A stretch of 64,000 bases of DNA from a virus: IMG/VR virus record IMGVR_UViG_3300032242_002454, positions 1-64,000 of that record; one strand, 5' to 3'. Both the position numbers and the translations under genes were made by a program. The stretch's first letter is position 1, and each line of letters begins with the position of its first letter. The notes beneath the pieces were generated by a model. It searched no databases. It worked only from the letters and a program-made list of their open reading frames with translations, and was not told where the DNA came from. Shown one piece after another: positions 25,675-35,900 of the stretch.

Positions 25675-28600
25675 CTAACAATTAACTGACTGTAATACCC
25701 AAGATCCATTAATAAAAACAAACATTCCTAAGTCTCCAGCAGAAACATTAAAACCCATGGGATTATTATAATTGGTACGATACATAATAGGGATGGGTAT
25801 TGGTGCGGGAGAGTCTGTTGACGTAGTGTTTGCTGTCATGGCGGTTGTATCTTGATAAATCTGATATATAGATACATCTGTATCTCCTTGAATAACTCCA
25901 GAAGTCATGTAGTGTTTATTATAGATGGGTTCATAAAATCCATTTTGACCATTGTATTTACAATAAACTGGAGCACCTCTGGGTACACAAACAATATTCA
26001 AGTTATCTTGAACGAATACTAATTTTCTTAAACCACTTGGTAATGGATCATTTGTATATGAATCTTCTATAATAGCTCCTCTAGAAGGTTGTCTATTTAC
26101 TAAATCAGTTTCTAAAACTACCCAAATTGGTTTATAATTAGCTCCTACTGTCCACACTCCTGCATTAGCATCCCACCTTAAATCAACTGGCCCGACTGGC
26201 CAAGTGCTAGGTAATTGTCCCCAGCCTTTATAAAACTGATGCTCTTTATATGGAGCTGTCCAAGTTCCGTCGGGTTTTTGGCTTTGGTTTTTGTATATGA
26301 TTTGTTTGGTTCTTGTGTCTCTAACTATTTCTCCATTAAGAACCTTTGGTTCACCAGAAGCATTAGGTACAGGATAACCTTCTAAGTCATAACCCCAAGC
26401 ATGAACCATTAAAGGTCCACGTAAACCAAAATATCTCATATTGTTAGCAGGAGTAATACCTGGGGCAATTCCTCGTTTACTACAAAACTCCATATAGTTC
26501 TGGTCATAATCCAAAAAACTACGTTCTATATTTTTTGAATATGCTGGCTTTAATCCATTATAGCCTTCAGGAATTGATAAACCCTGACCAATTAAATCTA
26601 TACTATGACCAGTTTTATCAGTGAATTGTCTATTAGGAAAACTACTAAACTCACCAACAGACATTAATACAGGATTTAATGTTCCATAATTAATAATTGG
26701 ATTACCACTTAATCCATTAGGTAGTCCAGAAGAATTTCTACTAATTAAAGTTAGATCATCTCCACTAGCTAAAATATAAGGTGGATTAGTTTCTTTTGGA
26801 GATGCTGAAACCAAAGCTTTTTTAGTTTTATCTTCTATAGTTTCACAAAAAGGACAATCTACTTCTTTTTCGATTGCGGCATTAGTTATTGTACTAACAT
26901 TAACAGTAGTCAAAGGATTATCAGGATCTAAATACTTATACCTATATTTTGCAGTTCCTTGACAAAATGGACATCCTGGCCTAGGATACTTAGTAATACT
27001 AAAGGTGGATCCGTGCGGAGTTGGATAAAATGAAATAGGAGATAATATTCCATCTAAACTCATCATAGATTTATTTTCATATCCTTTTTCAAATTCTCTA
27101 GGTAATTCTTGAACGTCCTGTAAAGAAACATTCGTTGATTCCCTTATCATATTTATAGGGTCATATGATATGTTTTTGGTCGTAAAAGGCATTTTAGACC
27201 AACCGGGAGAATAATTTAAATCTTTGTAAATATCAGTTATTGTACTATCTGGACGAACAATAGTAGCATTAGATCCAGCCAAAATTTCAAATGGACTCCA
27301 TCTTAAAAACTTAGGAGTATTGTTTTCGTTGGGTATATTAAAAAGATTTCCAAAATATCCTTGATTACTTAGTGTTGGACCATATTGTGGCCCATTATTT
27401 AATGTGTTTAATACTCCCATTAAGCTGGTGCTTATTTCTTTTCTTCTTTTTAGTGATTCTTGACCTATTTCTTTTATTCTATCTGCATTTTCTTTATTAT
27501 AAAACCCCAATTTTCTAGTATAGGTTCTAAAGTTATAATTAGTAGTTATTCCTCCTTCACCAACCTGAACTTGAATACTACTAATGATAGGACCACCAAA
27601 TGTTTGATTTTCACCTATTAAAGCATCTCCTAAATTAAAAGCTGTTCCTTGAAGACTTGTTAATAATGCTCCAGGAACTTGAATAGAACCTTGTTCAGTA
27701 ATTTGTTGATAATTAACATCATCTTTAATTCTTGCCATAACCGCAGCATCTAAAGCATCCATACCACCATAATTCCACGGAACTAATCCAGCATCATGCT
27801 GAACCTTAACGCTCCCCACAAGATTATTAACAGATGATGGTACGTCTAAAACTCTACTATCAAAGATTTTCTCTTCTATTAGTCCAGGATGATTGGTCCA
27901 TGGCCCATATGTGGCCATTGAACTTTCAAGTGGTATAGCAGCAAAGTATGGGTAAGCTGCTTTTTCTAATATATGCATATTATCTGATGATAGGTTCGAA
28001 TCTTGACCATTACTATCTAAAAATACTTCCCTTTGTAGACCAGGATATAAAAATGCTGCCAAGACAGTTCTTGGATCCCAAGTCAAAGTAAAAGGATATC
28101 TGCGCAATCCTCCATTAACTGTTGAATTGGTATTAATATCTACTGGATTTTTTACTGGAGAAGGTATTGTGGAATCTCTCAGCATTTTCAGTAAAAAATC
28201 TTGACTTATAATATGGTTTAATTCTTTATCAGCTATATTTCTACCATTACCCATTTTAACTGGTGAAGATATTTGTATTACTACTCTAGCATCAGTTACA
28301 TCCCCATTTGGTAATGCTTCCATAAAAACAAAATCTTTTTCACAATTAGCTTTAACATATGTTTTACTAATTTGTTTACTAACTTTACTATTTGCTCCAG
28401 TACTAGTTCCTATAGGAAATCCGTGAGCTGTGCGAAAAGCTACAGAATTTGCAAATCCACCAGTATATATGTCAATATATTCTTCTGGAGGCAAAGAATG
28501 ATTAATAGAACCATAATAATTATTACTTTCTTCTAAGGCATCATTTGCATTCCGACTATTTAGTAAAAATCTCCAATCTGTGACTAAATGAGATTTGCCA

Positions 28601-31281
28601 TAATTACTAGCAGGAGCATTACTAGCAATATTAATATATTGTTCAGCCACCCATTTTTCTCTGCTATTAACTTCTGGATGATTACTAAATCCGACTATCG
28701 GGGGAATTTTACCTTGATCATCGCACATAGCATTAACTGTAACTGATCCTACTATCAAAGCATCATCAATATAATTGCCTGGTTCTTCCCAGGCCCCGTC
28801 AGACGAAATCTCAAAGTCTGTATAAATTTTTCCATTACCTTGTTGAACAAAAATTTTAGTACCGTTTCCTTCTGAATCTTTGATTTCAGTCGTGGCACCA
28901 TCATTAGTAAATAATCTACTATCTCTATACCATTGTGGCATAGGAACTTTAACCATATATTGTTTACCATAATATTCTGTGGCAATATTAGCAAAAAATT
29001 GATGAATAGCTTGCAAATGATTATATAGAGTTTTTTGAAAAGGATCAGCTTTGTCCATTTCTGTTTGACCTTGTCTTTGTGCTCCACCTTGAAAATTTGC
29101 TCGATTTACACGATCATTATAAGTATTATTCAATATTGATTTTGTTAAACCTTGAAACAGTTCCAAAGTATTATTACCATATATTTGTCTAAAAACTTTG
29201 TAACAAAGTTCAGCAATATCTGTGGTAAACATTGGATTAAAAGCATATGCCATCCATATGTCGAAACCTTTACCAGCAGCTCGTATTTCATTTTCTAAAA
29301 CTAAAAATAATGAACTATGATTACTATAACCATCAAAATATGTTTTTGGTAAAGCACCCTTAAGATCATCAATATAAAATAAAATTTGCATTTGAGCCAT
29401 ACCAGGATCAAAATAAACCTTACGAACTAGTCCATTAGAACCTACTCCAAAATAAGGACAGATCGTATCTGCATACATTGGATGATTCTTTTTAGTACCT
29501 GGTAAATTAATAAGAATAATTTCACCAGCTAAATTTACTCCATCATAATAATTTCCTCTAGAAATATTATTAGAAGAACTCCAAGGATCTAAAGGATTAG
29601 GATGATTTGAAAACATCTGTTGATCAGCAAAATTTCCGGGTTGATTCTCAGCCACGGCTGCTCCATCACCATATAACCTAGAATATCTTCTGGTGCTTAA
29701 AAAACTAGGAACTCTTAATTGATTACTCCCTGGCTGTAGAGAATTTTCATAATTAATAAAAGAACCAGTTCTATTATTAGCATAAGGATCATAAATTAAT
29801 GTGGTCTGTTTAGAAACTAAAGAACTAGTTTTAAATTGCCATAATCGTTTCTGTTTTCCTCCCAAATACATTGATCGAGTAGTTTGATCAGAATATTCTT
29901 GTCCATAATTAAAAGTGCTAACATTTAACTTTTGATTTACTAACCAAGATACATAGTTTTTAATAACGTCTTTTTGTGGCTGTAATCTACGAGATATTGT
30001 GTTAACTTTAAAAATACCACTATATGCACTTCCAGGAGGAGCTGGTTCTAATGAGATAAAAAAATCATATCCTGATCCATCACAAATTTCTGTAATGAAA
30101 GACATTAAACTAATAGTTGGTCCTGTCATATATAGACTAGAAGGAGGATATGGTAATGCACTTAAGTCTAATTTATAGTAAGAATGAAAACTACCATCAC
30201 CACCCATAACGCTAGGACACAGACCACATTCTTTTAATGAGATATGATTAGTATCAGCATCATCTATACCAGATTGATCAAAGTCTACAGGCGAACCATT
30301 TGCAAAAGATAATGCTCGACCAAGAATTGCTCCATGAGGGAAAAATGGATTAGTATCTGTTGTTCCTGGAGCCAACATATTAACTAGAGCATCATAGATA
30401 TTTCTTGCGGGTATGCCATTATCTGTTCTTCCAGAATTACCGAATTTTATTTGTTCCCAATATCCATAAACATTAAAAACATTAGGTAAATTGCCCTGTC
30501 TTATAGAACCATTAAAAGGTAAGAATGGTTGAGTAGAATCATAATGACATGGTACAGATATGTTCTGTTCAGTATTATTGTCTGATGTATTTGGTATTGT
30601 GGCCGCTACTGTTCCAGCGTATTCGTCTATAATTAAATAGCATCCTTTTAATAAAGAGGATCCACTCTTCATCTCTATCTCATACGTAGGCGAACCACCT
30701 TGAGAACCCATAGCTTTCCATGAGGTTATTAATCCTCCAAAATATAAATCTTGAAACCAAAAAACTGCTGGTATACCAATTAAGTCATATCCTACATTAG
30801 AAAATTTGTTAGCGCCAGCCAAAAATCCTGGATCTGGACCTAGCCATCTTTTTGGAATACCATTAACATTTTTACATATCTTGCCCGGATCCATATTGCT
30901 GAGATTTTGTTGCTCTATTTGTAAACTAATTGGTTTAACTAAATTTTTAGTGTTGTCTGTAGCAAAATTTTCTGATGAGTCTATCACTAAAGCTTGAGAC
31001 TTAACAGTAGTAGGTTGATTATTAACTTGTTTTACTACAGTATTAAGAGAGTTATATTTAACAGATCTTGGGTGGTATGCTTTGTCTTCTACTATGGTAA
31101 CGGTTAAAGAACTAGAATCTTCGCCCCAGGCTAGATTCATATTAAAATTAGTGACACTGCATCCTAAAAATATTGATTGTTCTAATGGTCCAACTTCTCT
31201 ATAGTTTCCGGCCGGATTTGTTTGAACAATAGTGGAGAATTCTGATGCAGTACACTCTTGACTATTGACTATGTTTCCCAT
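25675..31281 (-). CDS. Giant tail-tip / baseplate hub-like protein, 1868 residues
   Basis: SD AAGGA precedes ATG. The N-terminal ~230 residues (FLGCSVTNFNMNLAWGED..., LTVTIVEDKA) look like a beta-rich assembly domain followed by one typical of tail-hub proteins (VGYDLIGIPAVFWFQDLYFG). The middle has many aromatic, loop-rich stretches. Near residues 1437-1480 two identical CPFC knuckles (GCPFCQG and DCPFCET) about 40 residues apart could hold zinc. The order tape measure, fibre, distal-tail candidate, this gene, giant Cys-rich gene is what is expected for siphovirus tail-tip genes. No peptidase or lysozyme motif is recognised. The hub role is inferred from size and place. Confidence 0.6.
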   Translation of the reverse strand: MGNIVNSQECTASEFSTIVQTNPAGNYREVGPLEQSIFLGCSVTNFNMNLAWGEDSSSLTVTIVEDKAYHPRSVKYNSLNTVVKQVNNQPTTVKSQALVIDSSENFATDNTKNLVKPISLQIEQQNLSNMDPGKICKNVNGIPKRWLGPDPGFLAGANKFSNVGYDLIGIPAVFWFQDLYFGGLITSWKAMGSQGGSPTYEIEMKSGSSLLKGCYLIIDEYAGTVAATIPNTSDNNTEQNISVPCHYDSTQPFLPFNGSIRQGNLPNVFNVYGYWEQIKFGNSGRTDNGIPARNIYDALVNMLAPGTTDTNPFFPHGAILGRALSFANGSPVDFDQSGIDDADTNHISLKECGLCPSVMGGDGSFHSYYKLDLSALPYPPSSLYMTGPTISLMSFITEICDGSGYDFFISLEPAPPGSAYSGIFKVNTISRRLQPQKDVIKNYVSWLVNQKLNVSTFNYGQEYSDQTTRSMYLGGKQKRLWQFKTSSLVSKQTTLIYDPYANNRTGSFINYENSLQPGSNQLRVPSFLSTRRYSRLYGDGAAVAENQPGNFADQQMFSNHPNPLDPWSSSNNISRGNYYDGVNLAGEIILINLPGTKKNHPMYADTICPYFGVGSNGLVRKVYFDPGMAQMQILFYIDDLKGALPKTYFDGYSNHSSLFLVLENEIRAAGKGFDIWMAYAFNPMFTTDIAELCYKVFRQIYGNNTLELFQGLTKSILNNTYNDRVNRANFQGGAQRQGQTEMDKADPFQKTLYNHLQAIHQFFANIATEYYGKQYMVKVPMPQWYRDSRLFTNDGATTEIKDSEGNGTKIFVQQGNGKIYTDFEISSDGAWEEPGNYIDDALIVGSVTVNAMCDDQGKIPPIVGFSNHPEVNSREKWVAEQYINIASNAPASNYGKSHLVTDWRFLLNSRNANDALEESNNYYGSINHSLPPEEYIDIYTGGFANSVAFRTAHGFPIGTSTGANSKVSKQISKTYVKANCEKDFVFMEALPNGDVTDARVVIQISSPVKMGNGRNIADKELNHIISQDFLLKMLRDSTIPSPVKNPVDINTNSTVNGGLRRYPFTLTWDPRTVLAAFLYPGLQREVFLDSNGQDSNLSSDNMHILEKAAYPYFAAIPLESSMATYGPWTNHPGLIEEKIFDSRVLDVPSSVNNLVGSVKVQHDAGLVPWNYGGMDALDAAVMARIKDDVNYQQITEQGSIQVPGALLTSLQGTAFNLGDALIGENQTFGGPIISSIQVQVGEGGITTNYNFRTYTRKLGFYNKENADRIKEIGQESLKRRKEISTSLMGVLNTLNNGPQYGPTLSNQGYFGNLFNIPNENNTPKFLRWSPFEILAGSNATIVRPDSTITDIYKDLNYSPGWSKMPFTTKNISYDPINMIRESTNVSLQDVQELPREFEKGYENKSMMSLDGILSPISFYPTPHGSTFSITKYPRPGCPFCQGTAKYRYKYLDPDNPLTTVNVSTITNAAIEKEVDCPFCETIEDKTKKALVSASPKETNPPYILASGDDLTLISRNSSGLPNGLSGNPIINYGTLNPVLMSVGEFSSFPNRQFTDKTGHSIDLIGQGLSIPEGYNGLKPAYSKNIERSFLDYDQNYMEFCSKRGIAPGITPANNMRYFGLRGPLMVHAWGYDLEGYPVPNASGEPKVLNGEIVRDTRTKQIIYKNQSQKPDGTWTAPYKEHQFYKGWGQLPSTWPVGPVDLRWDANAGVWTVGANYKPIWVVLETDLVNRQPSRGAIIEDSYTNDPLPSGLRKLVFVQDNLNIVCVPRGAPVYCKYNGQNGFYEPIYNKHYMTSGVIQGDTDVSIYQIYQDTTAMTANTTSTDSPAPIPIPIMYRTNYNNPMGFNVSAGDLGMFVFINGSWVLQSVNC

Positions 31282-31307
31282 AATTTATCCTTATTTTAAT
31301 CTTCTTA

Positions 31308-32948
31308 TTAATCTGTTATGCACCTGATCCATTCCCATCCTTTAATTTTAGTGAATCTTCCTTCTGATGGATTCCAGGTTGAACTATCTTGTTTGATATA
31401 AGATTTTACACCACCGTTGATTGGATTATATGACATATTTCCGGGATTAAAAGCTTCCACCGCACCTGTAACAGCATTAAAATGTTCTATTGGGAATGCT
31501 AGATTTTTTAAGCCTGTAGGTCTAGGAAATATAACTTCAAAAGTAACATTTCTAGAAGCAGCAGTAATTGTACCTAAATCTTGTAAAATAGGTCCAAGTT
31601 TACGACCAAGAACAAAAATAGAAGCAATAACAGGTATGGCAGAAGTATCTTCTACTGTTAATGTTTCACTAATTGATCCTGGAATTAAATTAATAGGTCT
31701 ATTATTAAAAGTCCAACTATAAGTAACAGTACCTTCTGATGGATTAAAGCCTTCTTGAATATTAAATGGAATGGGATTCATTGCATTTTCATATCCATTT
31801 GGTCGGTTTCTATCTGACTTAAATTGATCTTTAAATAGAGGAGGAAAAAAGCTGCGATCTCCCGTATTTGCAAAACTATTTGCTCTATTCAACATTTCTA
31901 TTTTGACACCACTATATCCACTAATAGCAGCAATAAATTTATTATTATAGTCTTTATCATTTTTAGTAAATGAATTATGCAAAGTAGCTAATGAGCCGCT
32001 TAATCCACCAGTAATATAGGTAACTGAATTAGTATCGTATATATTACCACTTTGAAAAGGTTCTAAACCTTTAATACTTCCATTAATAACAACTGTTCTT
32101 AGCATGGTATTGTCTAGAGTATTCTCTACTGAGAAAGTTTCTATATATCCGAGTGCATTACCGGGCATACCTAGCCAAGTATCTGTAATTTTATAAGAAC
32201 CTTCAGTATCACTAACATTAATGCTTCTAACAAAATTATATAGAGTTAAACCTTTATCAATAACTCCTGTATATTTGGGGGTTTGACTAAGATGAAAATT
32301 TACCCAGTCTTTTGCCCCACTAACTGCACTTAATCCTGATCCTCCTATTCCAGTTCCTGTGGGTATAAATTTACCAACTGCTCCTAATGTTCTAGTGATA
32401 CGATATAGTGGATAAGCTAGTCCAGCATCATATTTAGGACTACCAAAACCCAAAGAACCAAGAATAAGAGGAGATCTAGCAGTCCAGTTATATTCATCTA
32501 TAGTTTCTATTGTATAGTCATCTTGTGTTTGACTAACATGAAAAATACTATTAGAAGCATCTTTTACTTCTGATTGTAGTTCTATACTATAGTCAATAGT
32601 ACTTGTCCAATTATTATCAGTTTTACTAGCACCATATTTACTAATCTTAATTCCAGAATATACTATATTAGTAGTAGAAGTATTATCTCCACAACCAATA
32701 GTTAAATTTTGTCCATCTATTGAAAAAGTATTTCGTAATCCACTTTCTAAGATTAACAAATTATTAAAAGCAGTGACTCCGCTTCCGCTATAAATTTGAC
32801 CTTCTAAAGTAATAGTAACAGTAGCACCAATAGCTTTACCAGCTCCATCTCTTTGTTGTTCTTTAGAGATACTTATTGATGGAACAGGATATCCACTAGC
32901 TCCTTTAAAACTAAAGTCTCCATATTTTATATATGATGGTGTTGCCAT
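31308..32948 (-). CDS. Distal tail-like structural protein, 546 residues
   Basis: Starts MATPSYIKYGDFSFKGASGY after an AGGA ribosome site. The N-terminal ~150 residues are a regular beta sheet with GATVTITLEGQIYSG and LTIGCGDNT. The middle has repeated short strands, and the C-terminal ~150 residues have TVTYSWTFNNRP and ASRNVTFEVIFPRP followed by a tryptophan-rich ending (TKIKGWEWIRCITD). This suggests a beta-sandwich virion protein near the tail tip, in the position of distal tail (Dit) or adaptor proteins. No specific family is recognised. It is preceded by the long fibre and followed by the hub-like giant. Confidence 0.6.
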   Translation of the reverse strand: MATPSYIKYGDFSFKGASGYPVPSISISKEQQRDGAGKAIGATVTITLEGQIYSGSGVTAFNNLLILESGLRNTFSIDGQNLTIGCGDNTSTTNIVYSGIKISKYGASKTDNNWTSTIDYSIELQSEVKDASNSIFHVSQTQDDYTIETIDEYNWTARSPLILGSLGFGSPKYDAGLAYPLYRITRTLGAVGKFIPTGTGIGGSGLSAVSGAKDWVNFHLSQTPKYTGVIDKGLTLYNFVRSINVSDTEGSYKITDTWLGMPGNALGYIETFSVENTLDNTMLRTVVINGSIKGLEPFQSGNIYDTNSVTYITGGLSGSLATLHNSFTKNDKDYNNKFIAAISGYSGVKIEMLNRANSFANTGDRSFFPPLFKDQFKSDRNRPNGYENAMNPIPFNIQEGFNPSEGTVTYSWTFNNRPINLIPGSISETLTVEDTSAIPVIASIFVLGRKLGPILQDLGTITAASRNVTFEVIFPRPTGLKNLAFPIEHFNAVTGAVEAFNPGNMSYNPINGGVKSYIKQDSSTWNPSEGRFTKIKGWEWIRCITD

Positions 32949-32976
32949 AAATTAATCCTAAATTCTATTTATTTTC

Positions 32977-35900
32977 CTAGTTTGTATACAAATCATCAGC
33001 CCCATAATGATTAAGCTGATTAATCCTTGCTGTGGCCGACCATATTGCAGTATAATTGTCTGCACCGCTAGCAACAACACTAAGTCTAGAAGGATTAGAG
33101 CCAACGATTTGAGTATAAAGTGTCATGCCTCCAGGCATAGTATCTCCATAAGTTCTTACACTTTCTGTACCAAGTTTAGAAAATCTAATACCACTAACTG
33201 TTTTAATTAAAGCTCCTTCAATAAACATTCCAGCACCATATTTAGTGCCATATCTGTTGGTATTTGTTAAGCTACCTGATTGCCATAGTACAGATACATC
33301 TATTTGATATGCCCACACTCTATCATATTCAGCGTCTTGAAGTCCAGAAAAAGCATCCAAGTTAATACAATTTGTTGATGTTTCTGTAGTAGGAACTGTA
33401 GTACCAACTGCTGGTTTGGTCCAATTAGTTACTAATGGTCTTACTTGACCACCATTTGTGGTACGAGTTCTTAAATAATATTGAGCAAACTGTGAGGATC
33501 CATTATATTTATCATCACTAACTTTGAGAGATCCTCCAGCAAAAACATGGTTGTGTTTAGTTCGAGTTACTTGTGCTTTATAGCCAAACTCTATACCAGC
33601 AACAGTTGATGGATCATTAATTGGATTTGTATTTTGATAAACTCTTAAACCAGTAGATCCTACCCATGTGTCTCCACGATAAACTAACATGGTTCCATCG
33701 GTCAGATCAGTGCCATCAGGAAATTTGGTAGTTAACCCAAGGTCTACTCTGTATGACGAATTACCCTGTGAAGTATAGGTAATATTTGCTGGATATATTC
33801 CAGAAAACTGTGTTTTCAAATCTATATCACTAAAGCTTAAGTTTCCATACTGATCGGTTTTTAGATAATAGCCAGATACAGTAGATCCAACACCAAGCTT
33901 TAAACTATTAAACCAAGCTGTACCATTGGCATATAGTACCACGCCACTAGCATTATATCTAGAGATATCGCTTGATGAAGCATTTATCATCACAGATCCT
34001 GTGGGACTAATATGAAAACCGTTTCTAGTGCTCCAAGAACCAGAATTAATCACAGAAAACTTATTTCCTAAACCACGATTATTAAATACTGTATCATATG
34101 TATCATTAGAACTTAATACAATATTATAGAAACTATCTGGATTAGTAGTTAAAGCATCAGTATTCACAACCCCTGTAGCTCCTAAAGCTAAAATTTGTTG
34201 AGAATTAATCCATTTTATACTAGTATTACCTGTAGCTAATGAACTTTGATTAGCAAAAATAATACTATTAGGACTTGTTGTGCTAGAATTTAATTTTCCA
34301 CTATTATTAACATATAGGAATGTTCCAGTAAGACTAGGAGAAAGACTGATCCCACTACTTACTGTTAAATTATTAAATGTACCAGAATTACCACTAATAT
34401 TATAAAAATCAATTCTTTGATTACCAAAATTAGTATCTAGTAATACTTTAGCAAATTCAACGCCGCCACTGCCTCTGATTCTGAACTTATATGTGGATGC
34501 TTGATCATTAACAAATAATCCAGTAGAAGCAATATAAAAACCATTATCTCCACCCAAATTAAAGTTCATAGTCTTGGTACTGGGACTATATAATATTTCG
34601 GAAATACCACTAGCTACCTTATCACTTACTCTGTACATTAATCCAGTATCTAGACCAGAAATTCTAACAGGCAACTGCCATGTTCCAACTCCATTAGTAT
34701 TAGTAGTTAATACATAAGCATCTGGAGCAGAGAAACCTACCCTAAGTCCTGATGTTGTTGTTAGTCCACTTACTGAAAACTCTGATGTGGGACTATCTGT
34801 ATTAATACCCACCCTATTATTATTTAAAGAAATATTGAGTATACTAGTATTATCACTACTAGATTTAATAATAAAGTTATCTTGTGTAGCTCCAGAATTA
34901 AAAACTACTTTATCATTGTCTAATACCATTTTATTGGAGTTATTGGTACCCATATATAGAGTATTATCTGCAACGCCACTAATACCATAACCCACTACCA
35001 CATTACGAACACCAGAAACATTATTATTATAGCCAACAATAACACCACTACTATATAAGTATGTATTATTAGTGCCAACAACTATGTTATTAGAACCATA
35101 AATTGGATTTGTTTCTGTTCCACCAGCACCACCCATTCTTTGATATGGCATTACCCAGCCACTAATTGCTGATGTATTAGGACTATTATTATCATCAAAA
35201 GCAGTATTAATAGCATAATATCCATTAGTAGTATCAATAGCCATTGGTGCACCAACAGATATTGTTGTATTATTATTCATACTACTTTCTACTACATTAG
35301 TAATCTCTCTAATGAAAGTATTTGAAACAGAGGGTGGGTTCTGAATACAAACTAAAAGCTTATCTCCTGTTAAATATTTAGACGCAACACCTTGGGTTGG
35401 AATTGTAATATTAAGACCAGCAACATCTAAAGAACACTTATCTCTAGTAGAACCCAAAGTATTATTACGACCATATACTATATTGTTGACGCCATGTAAA
35501 TTATTTGATGTTCCAATAATAATTCCACTTGATACTACCTGATTATAACCTAATACAACATTACCACTACCAAAAACATCCATTTTGCTATCTATGGTAT
35601 TGAAAATTAGAGACTCTTGACCCACAACAGCTATTTTGGATCCAACAGTACCTAACTGATTACCAGCCAAGAAATTAGAATTACCAATAGAATAAGAGTT
35701 TGAGGCGTTTTTTAAGTTGTTATAAGAACCAACAGCACTAAGATTAGAACCAGAAGCTATGTTTTTATTACCTAAAATAACATTACTATTACCAGACAAT
35801 ACTAAATTATTAATACCTGCAACAATAGAATTATTAACTGTACCAGCTGTTCTAGACGGAGTGCCACTTATGGTGCCATCTGAAGAGATATAGACACCAG

